From positions 1 to 64,000 of the forward strand of contig NZ_JAHCDN010000001.1 of assembly GCF_018413605.1 (NCBI RefSeq): a stretch of DNA of 64,000 bases, written 5' to 3'. The position numbers and the translations under genes are program-made. Shown here one piece after another: positions 1 through 10,389 of this stretch; the stretch's first letter is position 1, and each line of letters begins with the position of its first letter. The DNA comes from Variovorax sp. PCZ-1. Its GTDB lineage: Bacteria; Pseudomonadota; Gammaproteobacteria; Burkholderiales; Burkholderiaceae_C. The notes beneath the pieces were generated by a model, which saw nothing but the letters and a program-made list of their open reading frames with translations, ran no database searches and was not told where the DNA came from.

Positions 1-757
1 GGCAACGCTGGCAGCGCCACGGTGACCACCATCCAAGTGTTCGTGCCTGGCACGGCCACGGGCAGCACCATCACCGGCACGGCCACGGTTGCGACCAGCA
101 CGCCAGAGACCACCCTCTCCAACAACACGGCCACGGACACCATGCCCGTGGGCGCGGTCGACATCGTCACCACGCTGGCCTTCCCGACCGCTACCCTAGC
201 CGGCACCACCGCCACGGGCACGGTGACCTTCACCAACAGCAGCAACACCACGGTCAGCTTCACCATCAGCTACCCAGTCAACGGTGTCACCACCACCGAG
301 ACCGTCACCGTTGGACCTAACGGCAGCGTCACCCGCACCGTCAGCGTGCCTGTGGGCACCACCCCTGTGGTTGTGACCGCGGGTGCCTCGGGCAGCTCCA
401 TCACGGAGAGCAACCTCACCAACAACACACAGACTGCCACCGTCACACCGCTGATCCCGGATGTCTCCATCACATTTGACCTGCCCGCCAGCGCCCAGCC
501 GAACACCACGGTGAGCGCCACGGTGACTGTGGCCAACCTGGGCCAAGGCACGGCCAGCAACGTCGTGACCACCGTCACCTTGAGCACCGGCCAAGTCGTC
601 ACCGTCAGTCTGGGGACCTTGAGCCCAACAGGCAACGCTGGCAGCGCCACGGTGACCACCATCCAAGTGTTCGTGCCTGGCACGGCCACGGGCAGCACCA
701 TCACCGGCACGGCCACGGTTGCGACCAGCACGCCAGAGACCACCCTCTCCAACAACA
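1..757 (+). repeat. Tandem repeat within the surface-protein gene, 630-bp period
   Basis: Bases 1-127 recur without a single change at 631-757, so the coding sequence repeats every 630 bp (210 codons). The left side is cut by the window, so the copy number is unknown. Third codon positions in this part are mostly C (ACC, GGC). After about 757 the sequence becomes less GC-rich and the following repeat is clearly diverged. This points to recent expansion or homogenisation of the array with an old edge unit. Long minus-strand open frames here are by-products of the composition. Confidence 0.9.
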
Positions 758-2916
758 GAGCCGTTGATATTGTTGGTTCGTTGTCTGCTGATGTAAGTGT
801 TAGCTTGGTTCTGTCTGCAAACAGTGCTCCTATTGGTAGTACGGTTACTGGAACAGCAACCTTCGTCAATTTGGGTGGTGCATCGTTAACGTTTACTCCA
901 ACCTACATCGTTGGCACGACTACGGTAACTGGTGCTCCGATTACTATTGCAGCGGGTGCCAGCGCAACTCAAGCTGTGCCAACCAGCATTACAGTCGGTA
1001 CTAGCGGTGTAACGGTCACCGCAGGAGTTGGTGCGACCAATATATTGGAAACCACAACTACCAACAATACGACGACACGGGCTGTCACTCCACTTGCACC
1101 AAATTCAAGTGTGTCTGGTCGAGTATGGCTCGATGTGAACAGTGACCGTATTTACAGCCTTGGTACTGATCAAGATTTAGCCGGATGGCGTGTTGAATTG
1201 CTCAACAGCAGCGGTGTGATTGTTGGCACAGCAACAACGGGTATTACAGGCTCATACACCATCACAGGTCAAGTGCCGAGCTCGATTGCTGGCACATATA
1301 CGATTCGATTCCGCAATCCAAGCGGAGAAGTGATCGTAACGACCCCATTGAATCAAGCCACCACAACATTCAGTGGTAATGCTTCAACCGGGACAACGAC
1401 AAGCGCTGTGAATGGAACGCGAACAATTGGTGGCTCAATTGGTAACATCACCTTGTATGCTGGTGATAACACGGTTGAGCAAAACTTGCCGATTGATCCA
1501 AGTGGTGTGGTCTACGATGCAGTCACACGATTGCCGGTAGCCGGCGCGCAAGTCACGTTGCTGGGTCCCAATGGCTCTCCAGTACCTGGCGCATGCTTGG
1601 TCCAAGGTGCTGCAACTCAAACGACGAACGCAACTGGTATCTACCGATTTGATCTGGTGGGCGTGAATCCACCACCGGCTGGCTGTACGCCTCAAACGGG
1701 TGTTTACACATTACAAATTATTCCTCCATCAGGTTATGTTGCTCCTCCAGCAGCGGCCGGCGGCGTAAGTGCACCAGGCGTGGCCGTGGGTGTTGCTGGC
1801 AACATCTTCACTCCGCCTAACCAACCGGGCGTTGAGGTTTTGATGCAGCCCAATACAACAGCGCCTGCAGTGGGTGTTAATGGTGCGGCAGCAGTTGGCG
1901 CCGTTGGTACTCAGTATTTCCTGAGCTTCAATATCAACCCAGCTTTGAGCTCAGGGGTGATTCACAACCATATTCCACTTGATCCGTTAGCCAGTGGCGC
2001 GCTCTTGGTTAGCAAAGTGGGCGATAAGAGTGTTGCCGAGGTGGGTGATTCTGTGAAGTACACCATCCGCATACGCAATACAACACCAGGTGGTATCGCA
2101 GGCGTACAGCTTGAAGACTTGTTGCCTGCAGGCTTCCGTTATATTCTTGGTACCGCGCGTTTGAATGCAGCCGTCTTGGCAGATCCTGCTGGCGGCATTG
2201 GTCGTGCGCTGACATTTAACATTGGCTCTGCTGGTGCAATTCCCGCTAACACCACGTGGGAGTTGACCTACTTTGTGCGTTTGGGTGTCGGTTCGCAGCA
2301 GGGCGACGGAATCAACCGAGCTACTGCTGTCTTCCAGGGCGTAAACGGTGCCGTGCGCTCCAATACGGCTCAGTACCGCGTCCGCGTCCAAGGTGGTGTA
2401 TTCAGCAATGACGGTTGCATCATCGGTAAAGTCTATGTTGATTGCGACGGTAACCATGTGCAGAACAACGAAAGCGGTTCGCGCGAATTGGGTATTCCAG
2501 GCGTGCGTTTGATCATGCTCGATGGTACGCAGATCACTACTGACAGCGAAGGTAAGTACAGTATTTGCGGTGTGAAAGCCCAGACGCATGTGATCAAAGT
2601 GGATCGCACCACCATGCCTAAAGGCTCACGTTTGATGCCATCCTCTAACCGCAATGCCGGTGTGGGTGACAGTATCTTTGTGGATCTCAAAGGCGGCGAG
2701 ATGGCGCGTGCTGATTTCATCGAGGGATCGTGCTCACCTGAGGTGCTTGACCAAGTGAAAGCTCGCCGCGCGCAGGGCAACATCTTGGCGCCAGAGAAAG
2801 AAACGCCGCCTGACTTGAAGATTGATAACCGCCCCTTGCAGATTGAGCAGCAAATTCTGCCAAGTCTGCGTCCAGAATCGCCAGCACCCGGCAATGCTGG
2901 AGGTAAAGCGCCATGA
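1..2916 (+). CDS. Large secreted repeat protein, CARDB/DUF11/SdrD_B-like domains (5' end missing)
   Basis: The frame is open from base 1, so the gene starts upstream of the window and its signal peptide is not visible. About 970 residues remain. The first 360 are Thr/Val/Gly-rich beta-sandwich repeats (CARDB-like) with a 210-residue period. Residues near 365-440 (VSGRVWLDVNSD) and 500-560 look like SdrD_B-type domains, 670-790 is DUF11-like (SKVGDKSVAEVGDSVKYTI), and near 800-900 another SdrD_B-like domain begins GCIIGKVYVDCDG. Such domains usually occur on exported surface proteins, so an adhesin or matrix role is inferred. The stop overlaps the next start by four bases (ATGA), implying translational coupling to the outer-membrane protein. 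No catalytic motif was seen. Confidence 0.8.
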   Translation, partial: GNAGSATVTTIQVFVPGTATGSTITGTATVATSTPETTLSNNTATDTMPVGAVDIVTTLAFPTATLAGTTATGTVTFTNSSNTTVSFTISYPVNGVTTTETVTVGPNGSVTRTVSVPVGTTPVVVTAGASGSSITESNLTNNTQTATVTPLIPDVSITFDLPASAQPNTTVSATVTVANLGQGTASNVVTTVTLSTGQVVTVSLGTLSPTGNAGSATVTTIQVFVPGTATGSTITGTATVATSTPETTLSNNRAVDIVGSLSADVSVSLVLSANSAPIGSTVTGTATFVNLGGASLTFTPTYIVGTTTVTGAPITIAAGASATQAVPTSITVGTSGVTVTAGVGATNILETTTTNNTTTRAVTPLAPNSSVSGRVWLDVNSDRIYSLGTDQDLAGWRVELLNSSGVIVGTATTGITGSYTITGQVPSSIAGTYTIRFRNPSGEVIVTTPLNQATTTFSGNASTGTTTSAVNGTRTIGGSIGNITLYAGDNTVEQNLPIDPSGVVYDAVTRLPVAGAQVTLLGPNGSPVPGACLVQGAATQTTNATGIYRFDLVGVNPPPAGCTPQTGVYTLQIIPPSGYVAPPAAAGGVSAPGVAVGVAGNIFTPPNQPGVEVLMQPNTTAPAVGVNGAAAVGAVGTQYFLSFNINPALSSGVIHNHIPLDPLASGALLVSKVGDKSVAEVGDSVKYTIRIRNTTPGGIAGVQLEDLLPAGFRYILGTARLNAAVLADPAGGIGRALTFNIGSAGAIPANTTWELTYFVRLGVGSQQGDGINRATAVFQGVNGAVRSNTAQYRVRVQGGVFSNDGCIIGKVYVDCDGNHVQNNESGSRELGIPGVRLIMLDGTQITTDSEGKYSICGVKAQTHVIKVDRTTMPKGSRLMPSSNRNAGVGDSIFVDLKGGEMARADFIEGSCSPEVLDQVKARRAQGNILAPEKETPPDLKIDNRPLQIEQQILPSLRPESPAPGNAGGKAP

Positions 2917-5900
2917 ATTTACGTTTCACCCCTATTGCCTTAGCGATTGCCCTGCTGCCATTGGCTGCGTGGGCTCAACCAGCGCCTTCGACTACTACGG
3001 CGGCGACGAGTGCCGACGTGCCAGATGCCAAGAGCCTGTTTGAAACGGGTGGCCAGGCCGATATTGGTCCGCGCCCGTTCAATTCCTTCTTGTCCCGTCT
3101 TGCCTCACCAGTTGAAAAGATCAAGCTGGATTCATCCAAAGATAACTTGCCAGCCGACGGTGTGGGTAGCAACGATATCCGCTTGCAATTACTCGACAGC
3201 AAAGGGCAAGTGATCAAAGGTGAGCAGCTCGTTACCATCGAGGTCAATGGTGGAGCGCGTATTTTGTTACCAGGGCGATTGACGTCTGAGTCGGGCGCAG
3301 ATCGTGGCGATATTGATCGCATTACACCGGGCGTGCAAGCTAAAGTAGTGGATGGCTTGTTGACTTTTAAATTGCTCGCACCTTATCAGCCAGATGCTGT
3401 GACAGTGCGTGTGAGCGTGCAGGGTGTGAGCGAGCGTTTGGTTGTGCGCTATGTGCCTGATCTGCGCGATTTGATTGCTGTGGGTTTGGTCGAAGGCCGC
3501 TTGCGCTCCGATAAATTTGATCCCAAGGCCATTGTGCCAGTGCGTGAAAACGATGGCTTCGAAGAAGAGCTCAAAGGCTTCAACAAAGAATTCAATGGCG
3601 GGCGAGCCAATTTTGGTGCGCGCGCGGCTATGTACCTCAAAGGTAAGGTCAAAGGCGATTATCTGCTCACAATGGCATACGACTCCGACAAAGACACGCG
3701 TAAGCAGCTTTTCGAATCGATTGATCCGAATGCCTTCTACCCCGTGTACGGAGATTCCAGCTTGAGGACTCAAGATGCGCAAAGTACAGGGAAGCTGTAT
3801 GTGCGCTTGGATAAAAACCGCAGCTACTTGCTTTGGGGTGACTACACCACCCAAGATCCAAATCCTGCGCGCCGCTTGAGTCAATATAACCGTACTTTAC
3901 CTGGCGCACGTGCTCACTATGAAGAAGGCAATGCGGTGGTCAATGCTTTCGCTGCGCAAGAGAGCTTCAAGCAGGTGGTGGATGAATTCCCTGCGCGTGG
4001 TGTATCAGGCCCATACTCGGTGTCTAATCCGAATGGTATCAAAGGCTCCGAGCGTGTGGAGTTGATCGTACGCAGGCGTGACCAGACCTCTGTGATTCTC
4101 AAAGTGACACCGCTTGCCAGAGAGTCAGATTATGAATTTGAACCTTTCAATGGTCAGATTTTGTTCCGCTCCCCTGTTCCAAGCATTGATGATCAACTCA
4201 ACCCCGTGTCTATCAGGATCAGCTATGAGGTGGAGCAGGGCGGTAAGCGCTACTTTATCTATGGCGCTGATGTTCAATACAAAGTTTCTGATCGCTTGTC
4301 TTTAGGCGGTGCAGTTGCGAAAGACAGCAATCCTGTGACAGGCCAAACCTTGTTGGGTGCTAATCTTGCGTTGAAGCTCAGCCAAAACACTGAAGTTATA
4401 GCTGAGGTGGCGCGCTCAAAGTCACTGGTGAACACCGACCTCAACGGTTTCAATACCAATAACAGTGCGAACTTTATTGGGAAATCCGGCGAGGTCGATG
4501 GCAACGCAGTGCGTGTGGAAATTCGTCACGCTGACGATCAGTTGCGTGCGAATGCGTTTGTTCAGCGCTCGGATAACGATTTCAACAACGCATCGAGTGG
4601 TCTGATTGGCGGCAAGCAAGAAATTGGCGGTGCTGCAAGCTACAAAGCAACAGAAAAACTCACGATCACTGCTGATGCGCAACGCTCGCAAGATCGTATC
4701 AACGGCAGTCAAAATACCGCAGCTTCGTTGGCTGCAGACCTCAAACTGACGGATCGCCTAACAGTTGGCGGCGGTGTGCGCCGTGTCGAGCAAAACGCGA
4801 TCAGTGCGGCTCAGCAAACAGTCAGCAACTGCCTGAATACAAGCAACACCTACAGCGGTATTATCTCGGGCTACAACACAGGCTATGGCATCAGCCAAGT
4901 GGGCAACCAACAGATTGATCCTGCAACTGGTTTGCCCGTTATTTGCAACACCGCTATCAATCCAGTCAACGCGCCCGCGCAAGCTTTGGATCGTACATCT
5001 GTCTTCTTGCGTGCCGGCTACAAAGTTACTGACAACCTGACCGTGGATGGCGAGCTGCAGAATATCAATGGAACCGATCCTGCCAGCACGGCGAAGCTGG
5101 GCTTGCGTTACGCCGCTACAAAGAACGTCGACCTCACTGGCGAATTACAGCGTGAGTTTGGCGCTAATGACAATAATCTGTATCGCTTGGGTGCTGATTG
5201 GCGCGTGGCTGAGAAAACGCGTTTGTACTCGCGCTATGAGTATTCTCACACCTACAGCGCCAACTACGGCTTGGGTGTTGGCCCGCTCTCACGCGCGTTC
5301 GCTCTCGGTATAGACACCCAATACATGCAAGACGGCTCGCTCTACAGCGAATACCGTTTGAACGATGGCAGCTCGGGCAAATCACTGCAAAACGCTATTG
5401 GTCTTCGTAATGGCTGGAATGTTGCAGAGGGTCTGCGACTGCAAACCAGTGCGGAGCGTATCAACAGCACCAATGGCAACGCCACCGCTTTGAGTTTGGG
5501 TGCAGAGTACACGGCAAATCCCCTGTGGAAGGGCTCAACTCGTATTCAATGGCGTGGTGATAGCGCCAATACCAATTGGCTCTTTACTGCCAGCGCTGCT
5601 CGGAAACTGGATCGTGATTGGACATTGATCGCTCGCGAGTATTTGAACCTGATCGATCCGAAAAACGGCACCGCAGATACGCGCCAAAATCGCTTCCAAG
5701 TGGGCTTTGCCTATCGCCCCGTAGATAACAACAAGTTTGATGCCCTCGGCTTGTTCGAGCAGAAGACGGACAAATCTGCAGACCGAGATAGCAACACCAA
5801 TATCGTTAGCTTGCGTGCAAACTACCATCCCTCGCGACCTTGGTGGCTCACGGGGCGGTTTGCTCACAAGCGCGTGAATGAGTTGTTGGCAGGCACGGTG

Positions 5901-6281
5901 AATGATTCCTACAGCGCAAGCTTAGTTGGTGGCCGCATCACCTATGACATCACCAATCGCTGGAGCATTGGTGGTATCACGACTGTACTGGTTGGGACGG
6001 GTGGTGGCAAACAGTATGCCTACGGTTTGGAAGTCGGCTACACCGTGATGGATAACCTGATCGTCGGCTTGGGCTACAACTGGCGCGGCTTTAATGGCGG
6101 CGATCTTGCTGGCAGCGATTACACCAATCGTGGCTGGGTACTCAATGTGCGCTACAAGTTTGATGAAGACTTGTTCAAAGGCTCTGACGCCAGCGTGAAC
6201 CGTACGCTAGATCCCAAGGGTGCATCCGCTATTGGCTCGGGTGCTGCCCCAGGCAATGCTTTGCCACCTACCCCACGATGA
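2913..6281 (+). CDS. Outer-membrane beta-barrel protein with N-terminal Ig-like domain
   Basis: A protein of 1122 residues with a clear signal peptide (MNLRFTPIALAIALLPLAAWAQ, cleavage after the Ala-Gln region). Residues about 70-185 (LPADGVGSNDIRLQLLDSKG onward) resemble a bacterial Ig-like domain of the invasin/Big_1 type. From about residue 230 to the end, alternating hydrophobic and polar strands rich in Tyr, Arg, Asn and Asp look like a large transmembrane barrel, with a late strand WVLNVRYKFDEDLF. There is no TonB box or plug that I recognise. It overlaps both neighbours by ATGA, so the surface protein, barrel and OmpA lipoprotein are probably made together. The barrel may anchor or export the upstream repeat protein; that is inference. 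Confidence 0.75.
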   Translation: MNLRFTPIALAIALLPLAAWAQPAPSTTTAATSADVPDAKSLFETGGQADIGPRPFNSFLSRLASPVEKIKLDSSKDNLPADGVGSNDIRLQLLDSKGQVIKGEQLVTIEVNGGARILLPGRLTSESGADRGDIDRITPGVQAKVVDGLLTFKLLAPYQPDAVTVRVSVQGVSERLVVRYVPDLRDLIAVGLVEGRLRSDKFDPKAIVPVRENDGFEEELKGFNKEFNGGRANFGARAAMYLKGKVKGDYLLTMAYDSDKDTRKQLFESIDPNAFYPVYGDSSLRTQDAQSTGKLYVRLDKNRSYLLWGDYTTQDPNPARRLSQYNRTLPGARAHYEEGNAVVNAFAAQESFKQVVDEFPARGVSGPYSVSNPNGIKGSERVELIVRRRDQTSVILKVTPLARESDYEFEPFNGQILFRSPVPSIDDQLNPVSIRISYEVEQGGKRYFIYGADVQYKVSDRLSLGGAVAKDSNPVTGQTLLGANLALKLSQNTEVIAEVARSKSLVNTDLNGFNTNNSANFIGKSGEVDGNAVRVEIRHADDQLRANAFVQRSDNDFNNASSGLIGGKQEIGGAASYKATEKLTITADAQRSQDRINGSQNTAASLAADLKLTDRLTVGGGVRRVEQNAISAAQQTVSNCLNTSNTYSGIISGYNTGYGISQVGNQQIDPATGLPVICNTAINPVNAPAQALDRTSVFLRAGYKVTDNLTVDGELQNINGTDPASTAKLGLRYAATKNVDLTGELQREFGANDNNLYRLGADWRVAEKTRLYSRYEYSHTYSANYGLGVGPLSRAFALGIDTQYMQDGSLYSEYRLNDGSSGKSLQNAIGLRNGWNVAEGLRLQTSAERINSTNGNATALSLGAEYTANPLWKGSTRIQWRGDSANTNWLFTASAARKLDRDWTLIAREYLNLIDPKNGTADTRQNRFQVGFAYRPVDNNKFDALGLFEQKTDKSADRDSNTNIVSLRANYHPSRPWWLTGRFAHKRVNELLAGTVNDSYSASLVGGRITYDITNRWSIGGITTVLVGTGGGKQYAYGLEVGYTVMDNLIVGLGYNWRGFNGGDLAGSDYTNRGWVLNVRYKFDEDLFKGSDASVNRTLDPKGASAIGSGAAPGNALPPTPR

Positions 6282-7402
6282 ATTACCAGACAATGCGCCA
6301 AGCTATCAAGAGGCCCGCCATGAAACCCCTGTTTTTAAGCCTTTTTATCTCTCTCACCCTAATGGGGTGCGCGCAGACTGCTACAAAAAATGAAGCGCCA
6401 GGTGCGGGCAGTCAAAACGCGGGTCTAGCTGCGCAGCAGCAGCGGATCACTGAAGAGAAGATTTTGGCAGATCGCAAAACCATTGACGCTTTGCAGTTGC
6501 GCCTACGCAAACTCAACGAATCGGGTATCCCACAAAACAACTATCCATTGGCCAAAGCACAGTGCTGGCTAGATACTGCCAAAACCCAATACCACGAGAA
6601 TGACCGTACTGGCTACATTGAAGAGTCGTTGACGGAATCTCAGAAAATCATTCAAGCACTAGAAGCAAATAAGAACGCCAATGTAGGCTTTGACACGCCC
6701 TTGGTTGCCCGCAGCACGCGCCTGCGTGATGATTTGTGGATGGAGTTGGGCAAGTACAAAAACAATGCAGCAACGCTCTCTTGCAATGCGCGTACCGTGG
6801 CCTGTGCCGAAATTCGTTTGGTGCGCGCGGGTCATGCCGAAGAGCAAACCGGCTGGCGCGCTGCGACGCCGCATGTGATGATGGTGGAAGATGGTCTGCG
6901 CCGTGCAGGTGTGGAGGCTGCTGCCTGTGCGCCCGCGGTGGCGCAAGCTGTGCCTGTTCCTGCGCCCGTACCTTCAACAGCCGCACCTGCGCCTATCGTG
7001 CGCGAGGTAACGAAAGAGACTTTCGTGATCTTGGCTGACACACTCTTCAAATTCGACAAATCAGGCCGTGACGAAATGCTGCCCGGAGGCAAGGAGCGCT
7101 TGGCTGCAGTCGCTAACCGCTTAAAAACCTATCAGTCGATTGCCACTTTGAGCATCGCTGGCCACACAGATCGCTTGGGCACAGACAGCTATAACGATCC
7201 CTTGTCTGCTCGCCGTGCGGCAACCGTTCTTGAGCAACTCTCTTCGCTGGGTGTGAAAGCTGCAAAGACTGAAGCTGTTGGCAAAGGCAAACGAGAGCCG
7301 GTAACGACACAATGCGGTGACAAACTGGCACGTGCAGAGCTGATCACTTGCCTGCAGCCTGACCGCCGCGTGACGATTGAAGTCACTGGGGTTGTGAAGT
7401 AA
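6278..7402 (+). CDS. OmpA-family peptidoglycan-binding lipoprotein
   Basis: The C-terminal third (about residues 248-374) is an OmpA-like domain: FDKSGRDEMLPGG, the core AGHTDRLGTDSYNDPLSARRA and a terminal RRVTIEV strand, which in this family binds diaminopimelate in peptidoglycan. The N-terminus has a lipobox (LTLMGC), so it should be an outer-membrane lipoprotein facing the periplasm. Two starts are possible: ATG 6278, coupled by ATGA to the barrel gene, or ATG 6320, which places the signal sequence at the very N-terminus and has AGAGG upstream. The middle is helical and may be coiled coil, followed by a Pro/Ala linker. Last gene of the surface operon, followed by a terminator. Confidence 0.85.
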   Translation: MNYQTMRQAIKRPAMKPLFLSLFISLTLMGCAQTATKNEAPGAGSQNAGLAAQQQRITEEKILADRKTIDALQLRLRKLNESGIPQNNYPLAKAQCWLDTAKTQYHENDRTGYIEESLTESQKIIQALEANKNANVGFDTPLVARSTRLRDDLWMELGKYKNNAATLSCNARTVACAEIRLVRAGHAEEQTGWRAATPHVMMVEDGLRRAGVEAAACAPAVAQAVPVPAPVPSTAAPAPIVREVTKETFVILADTLFKFDKSGRDEMLPGGKERLAAVANRLKTYQSIATLSIAGHTDRLGTDSYNDPLSARRAATVLEQLSSLGVKAAKTEAVGKGKREPVTTQCGDKLARAELITCLQPDRRVTIEVTGVVK

Positions 7403-7430
7403 CTGCCTGACCGGTTTGTTGTCTGAAAAA

Positions 7431-7460
7431 AAAGCGCTGTCTGCAGACAGCGCTTTTTTT
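7431..7460. terminator. Bidirectional rho-independent terminator
   Basis: A perfect inverted repeat (GCGCTGTCTGCAGACAGCGC) is flanked by an A-run on the left and a T-run on the right. It can therefore end both the surface operon from the left and ppc from the right, which converge here. Confidence 0.92.
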
Positions 7461-7477
7461 ATTTTCGGTGAATGTCA

Positions 7478-10306
7478 TCAGCCTGTGTTGCGCAACCCAG
7501 CGGCAATCCCGTTGATGCTGATGTGAATTCCGCGCTGTACCTTTTCGTCTAAATCTTCAGGCTTCTTGCCTGCGCGGTAGCGGCGTATCAGTTCTACTTG
7601 TAAATGATGCAGTGGATCAATGTAGGGGAAGCGGTGTTGGATGCTTCGTGCAAGAGCCGCATTGCTTGCCAAGCGCTTGCCCTCACCCGTGATCATTTGC
7701 AGCGCCTTGGTGGTGCGCTGCCACTCAGCTTCGATTTCGGTGAGGATTTTCTTGCGTAGCTTGGCATCTGGCACGAGCTCGGCGTAGCGCGCGGCTAGCG
7801 AGAGATCACTCTTGGCGAGTACCATGTCCATGTTGGAGAGCAGGGTACGGAAGAAGGGCCAATCGCGGTACATTTTTTGTAGCAGCTTGCGCACATCCTG
7901 CTTGGGTTGTGAGCCTTTTTCATTCAAAAACTGCTCGACTGCAGAACCGAAACCATACCAACCCGGTAGCGTGGCGCGGCATTGCCCCCAGCTGAAGCCC
8001 CAAGGAATGGCGCGCAAATCTTCGATGCGCTGTGTGGCTTTGCGCGATGCGGGGCGAGAGCCGATGTTCAGACCCGCAATCTCTCGCAAAGGCGTGGCGG
8101 CGAAGAAATAATCGGTGAAGCCCGGTGTCTCATACACGAGCGAGCGATAAGCGCGCATGGAGAGCTCAGACAATGCTTGCGCCGTATCCACAAAGCTTGC
8201 TGGCGCCGCTTTCGTTGGCGTGAGCAGGGTGGCCTCGAGCGTCGCAGCGACCAGAGTCTCCAAATTACGGCGGCCAATATCAGGGTTCGCATACTTGGAT
8301 GCGATCACTTCACCTTGCTCGGTGACGCGGATTTGCCCACGCACTGTGCCAGGAGGTTGCGCCAAAATGGCTTGGTAGCTTGGGCCACCGCCTCGGCCCA
8401 CTGTGCCGCCTCGGCCATGGAACATACGCAAGGTGATGCCGTGCGATGCTTTGAGCTCGTCAAACAAATCCACCAAGGCCATCTCGGCGCGATACAGCTC
8501 CCAGTTGCTGGTGAAGATACCGCCGTCTTTGTTGCTGTCGGAGTAGCCAAGCATGATGTCTTGCTCGGGGGTGTCGTGCAATGCACCTTCCTTGCTGGAG
8601 CGCTTGATCATGGCGGCGATGCCGGGCAGGGCATAGAAATCGCGCATGATAGGCGCGGCGCTTTGCAGATCGGCAATGGTTTCAAAAAGCGGCACGACGA
8701 TGAGTTCGGCCGTCGCGTCTTCTGACAAGATCCCGCGCATGAGGCCAGTTTCTTTTTGCAGCAGCAGCACTTCCAGCAAATCGCTCACACTTTCGGTGTG
8801 GCTGATGATGTAGTGCAGGATGGCGGGCGAGCCATAGCGCTGTCTGGCGCGTTTGGCAGTTTCAAAGATGGCGAGCTCGCTGCGCGCGTGATCACTGTAA
8901 TCGGCATTCACGACCCGCAATGGGCGCGCATCATTGAGCAGCTTGATCAGCAATGCGCGTTTGGCAGCTTCATCCAAAGAAGAGTAATTCGCCTCGATGC
9001 GCGCTGTAGCCAGCAACTCGCTCACCACTTCTTCATGCTTATCGGAGCTCTGCCGCAAATCTATCGTGGCCAGATGAAAGCCAAAGACTTGCACTGCACG
9101 AATGAGAGCAGCCAGACGCATGCCCACGAGATGTGCACCATTGGTGGCGTTGAGTGAAGCTTCAATCGTGCGCAAATCGGCCAAGAGCTCCTCACTGCTG
9201 CGATAAGGGTTTTGCGGCACAGCGGCATGGCGCGCCGCTTCAGTGCCGGTGAGTTCTTGCAAGGTGGCGGCTAAGCGCGCATACATACCGATCAGGGCGC
9301 GGCGATAAGGCTCGTCTTTTCGGTGATCGCTTGCATCTGGGCTGTGGTCGGCCAAAGCTTGCATCTCGGGCGTAACGCCTACCAGCATGAGCGAGGTTGA
9401 TAGCTCAGCACCTAAGAAATGCACTTCGCGCAAATGGTGACGCAGCACCGTCTCGCTTTGGCGGCGCAGGGCGAGTTCGAGCGTTGCGGCGGTTACATTC
9501 GGATTGCCATCACGATCCCCGCCAATCCAATTGCCCATGCGGAAGAAGGCTTCATCAATCTTGCCCACGCGATCTTCCACATCTTCGTACAAGCGCGGAA
9601 TCTCTTTGAGGAAGGTGGCTTCGAAGTAGGAGAGGGCGTTTTCAATTTCGTCGGCCACCTGCAGCTTGGTATAGCGCAGTAAGCGGGTTTGCCAAAGTTG
9701 CGTGACGCGAGCGCGCAGTTGAAGCTCTAGGCTGTTCTTTTCGCGCGCTATTAAATCGGGAGCATCTCGCGCAGACAAGATGCCGGCGATAGCCCTTTCT
9801 GCATCCAAAATACTCTTGCGCTGTACCTCGGTGGGGTGTGCGGTGAGCACGGGGGAGATGAAGGCACTTTTGAGCACCTTGGCAACGCCTTTGCTGGTGT
9901 GGCCACTGGCTCTAAGCCTTGCAAACGCGGCATCCAAGCTGCCGTCCTGCACATCTCCGCGCCGCTCGTGAATAGCGCGGCGGCGGATGTGATGACGGTC
10001 CTCAGCGAGGTTGGCCAAATGGCTGAAATAGGTGAAGGCGCGAATCACGCTGACGGTTTGTTCGTTAGAGAGTGATTTGAGCAACTTCTTGAGCTCGCTC
10101 TCGGCTTGACTGTCTGCATGGCGGCGATAGGCCACGGAGAGCTTTCGTACTTTCTCAACGATCTCGTAAACCGCTGCGCCTTCCTGCTCGCGGATCACAT
10201 CGCCCAAAATCCGCCCCAGAAGACGAATGTCTTCAATCAGCGGGCGATCTTTGTCTTTTTTAGAGTCGGCAGATGAGGGGGCGAGGGGCGTATTCATGCG
10301 CAGCAT
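7478..10306 (-). CDS. ppc: Phosphoenolpyruvate carboxylase
   Basis: A 942-residue cytoplasmic enzyme that carboxylates phosphoenolpyruvate to oxaloacetate, replenishing the TCA cycle. Hallmarks are the catalytic-histidine segment [12 protein letters not shown] (near residue 155), GGDRDGNP, the segment [11 protein letters not shown], the glycine loop [16 protein letters not shown] (near residue 630) and the conserved C-terminus ending RNTG. Length fits the bacterial family. ATG 10306 is used here; ATG 10297 is also possible. It is transcribed divergently from hemC with about 80 bp between them, and shares a terminator with the surface operon. Confidence 0.97.
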   Translation of the reverse strand: MLRMNTPLAPSSADSKKDKDRPLIEDIRLLGRILGDVIREQEGAAVYEIVEKVRKLSVAYRRHADSQAESELKKLLKSLSNEQTVSVIRAFTYFSHLANLAEDRHHIRRRAIHERRGDVQDGSLDAAFARLRASGHTSKGVAKVLKSAFISPVLTAHPTEVQRKSILDAERAIAGILSARDAPDLIAREKNSLELQLRARVTQLWQTRLLRYTKLQVADEIENALSYFEATFLKEIPRLYEDVEDRVGKIDEAFFRMGNWIGGDRDGNPNVTAATLELALRRQSETVLRHHLREVHFLGAELSTSLMLVGVTPEMQALADHSPDASDHRKDEPYRRALIGMYARLAATLQELTGTEAARHAAVPQNPYRSSEELLADLRTIEASLNATNGAHLVGMRLAALIRAVQVFGFHLATIDLRQSSDKHEEVVSELLATARIEANYSSLDEAAKRALLIKLLNDARPLRVVNADYSDHARSELAIFETAKRARQRYGSPAILHYIISHTESVSDLLEVLLLQKETGLMRGILSEDATAELIVVPLFETIADLQSAAPIMRDFYALPGIAAMIKRSSKEGALHDTPEQDIMLGYSDSNKDGGIFTSNWELYRAEMALVDLFDELKASHGITLRMFHGRGGTVGRGGGPSYQAILAQPPGTVRGQIRVTEQGEVIASKYANPDIGRRNLETLVAATLEATLLTPTKAAPASFVDTAQALSELSMRAYRSLVYETPGFTDYFFAATPLREIAGLNIGSRPASRKATQRIEDLRAIPWGFSWGQCRATLPGWYGFGSAVEQFLNEKGSQPKQDVRKLLQKMYRDWPFFRTLLSNMDMVLAKSDLSLAARYAELVPDAKLRKKILTEIEAEWQRTTKALQMITGEGKRLASNAALARSIQHRFPYIDPLHHLQVELIRRYRAGKKPEDLDEKVQRGIHISINGIAAGLRNTG

Positions 10307-10389
10307 GCTAGCATCGAAGATGGGGTATTCATTACAGGATGGTTACGCCATTTGTTAATAATTTGGAATAGCTCCAATCCTTAAGTTTC

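Noticed and set aside
196-869. Two long minus-strand open frames (156 and 199 codons) opposite the surface-protein repeats
   Set aside because: They result from the C-rich third positions of the repeat array; the plus-strand frame is continuous with recognisable domains.
7982-8725. 247-codon plus-strand open frame opposite ppc
   Set aside because: It lies wholly inside a clear ppc gene, has no recognisable domain and no convincing ribosome-binding site.
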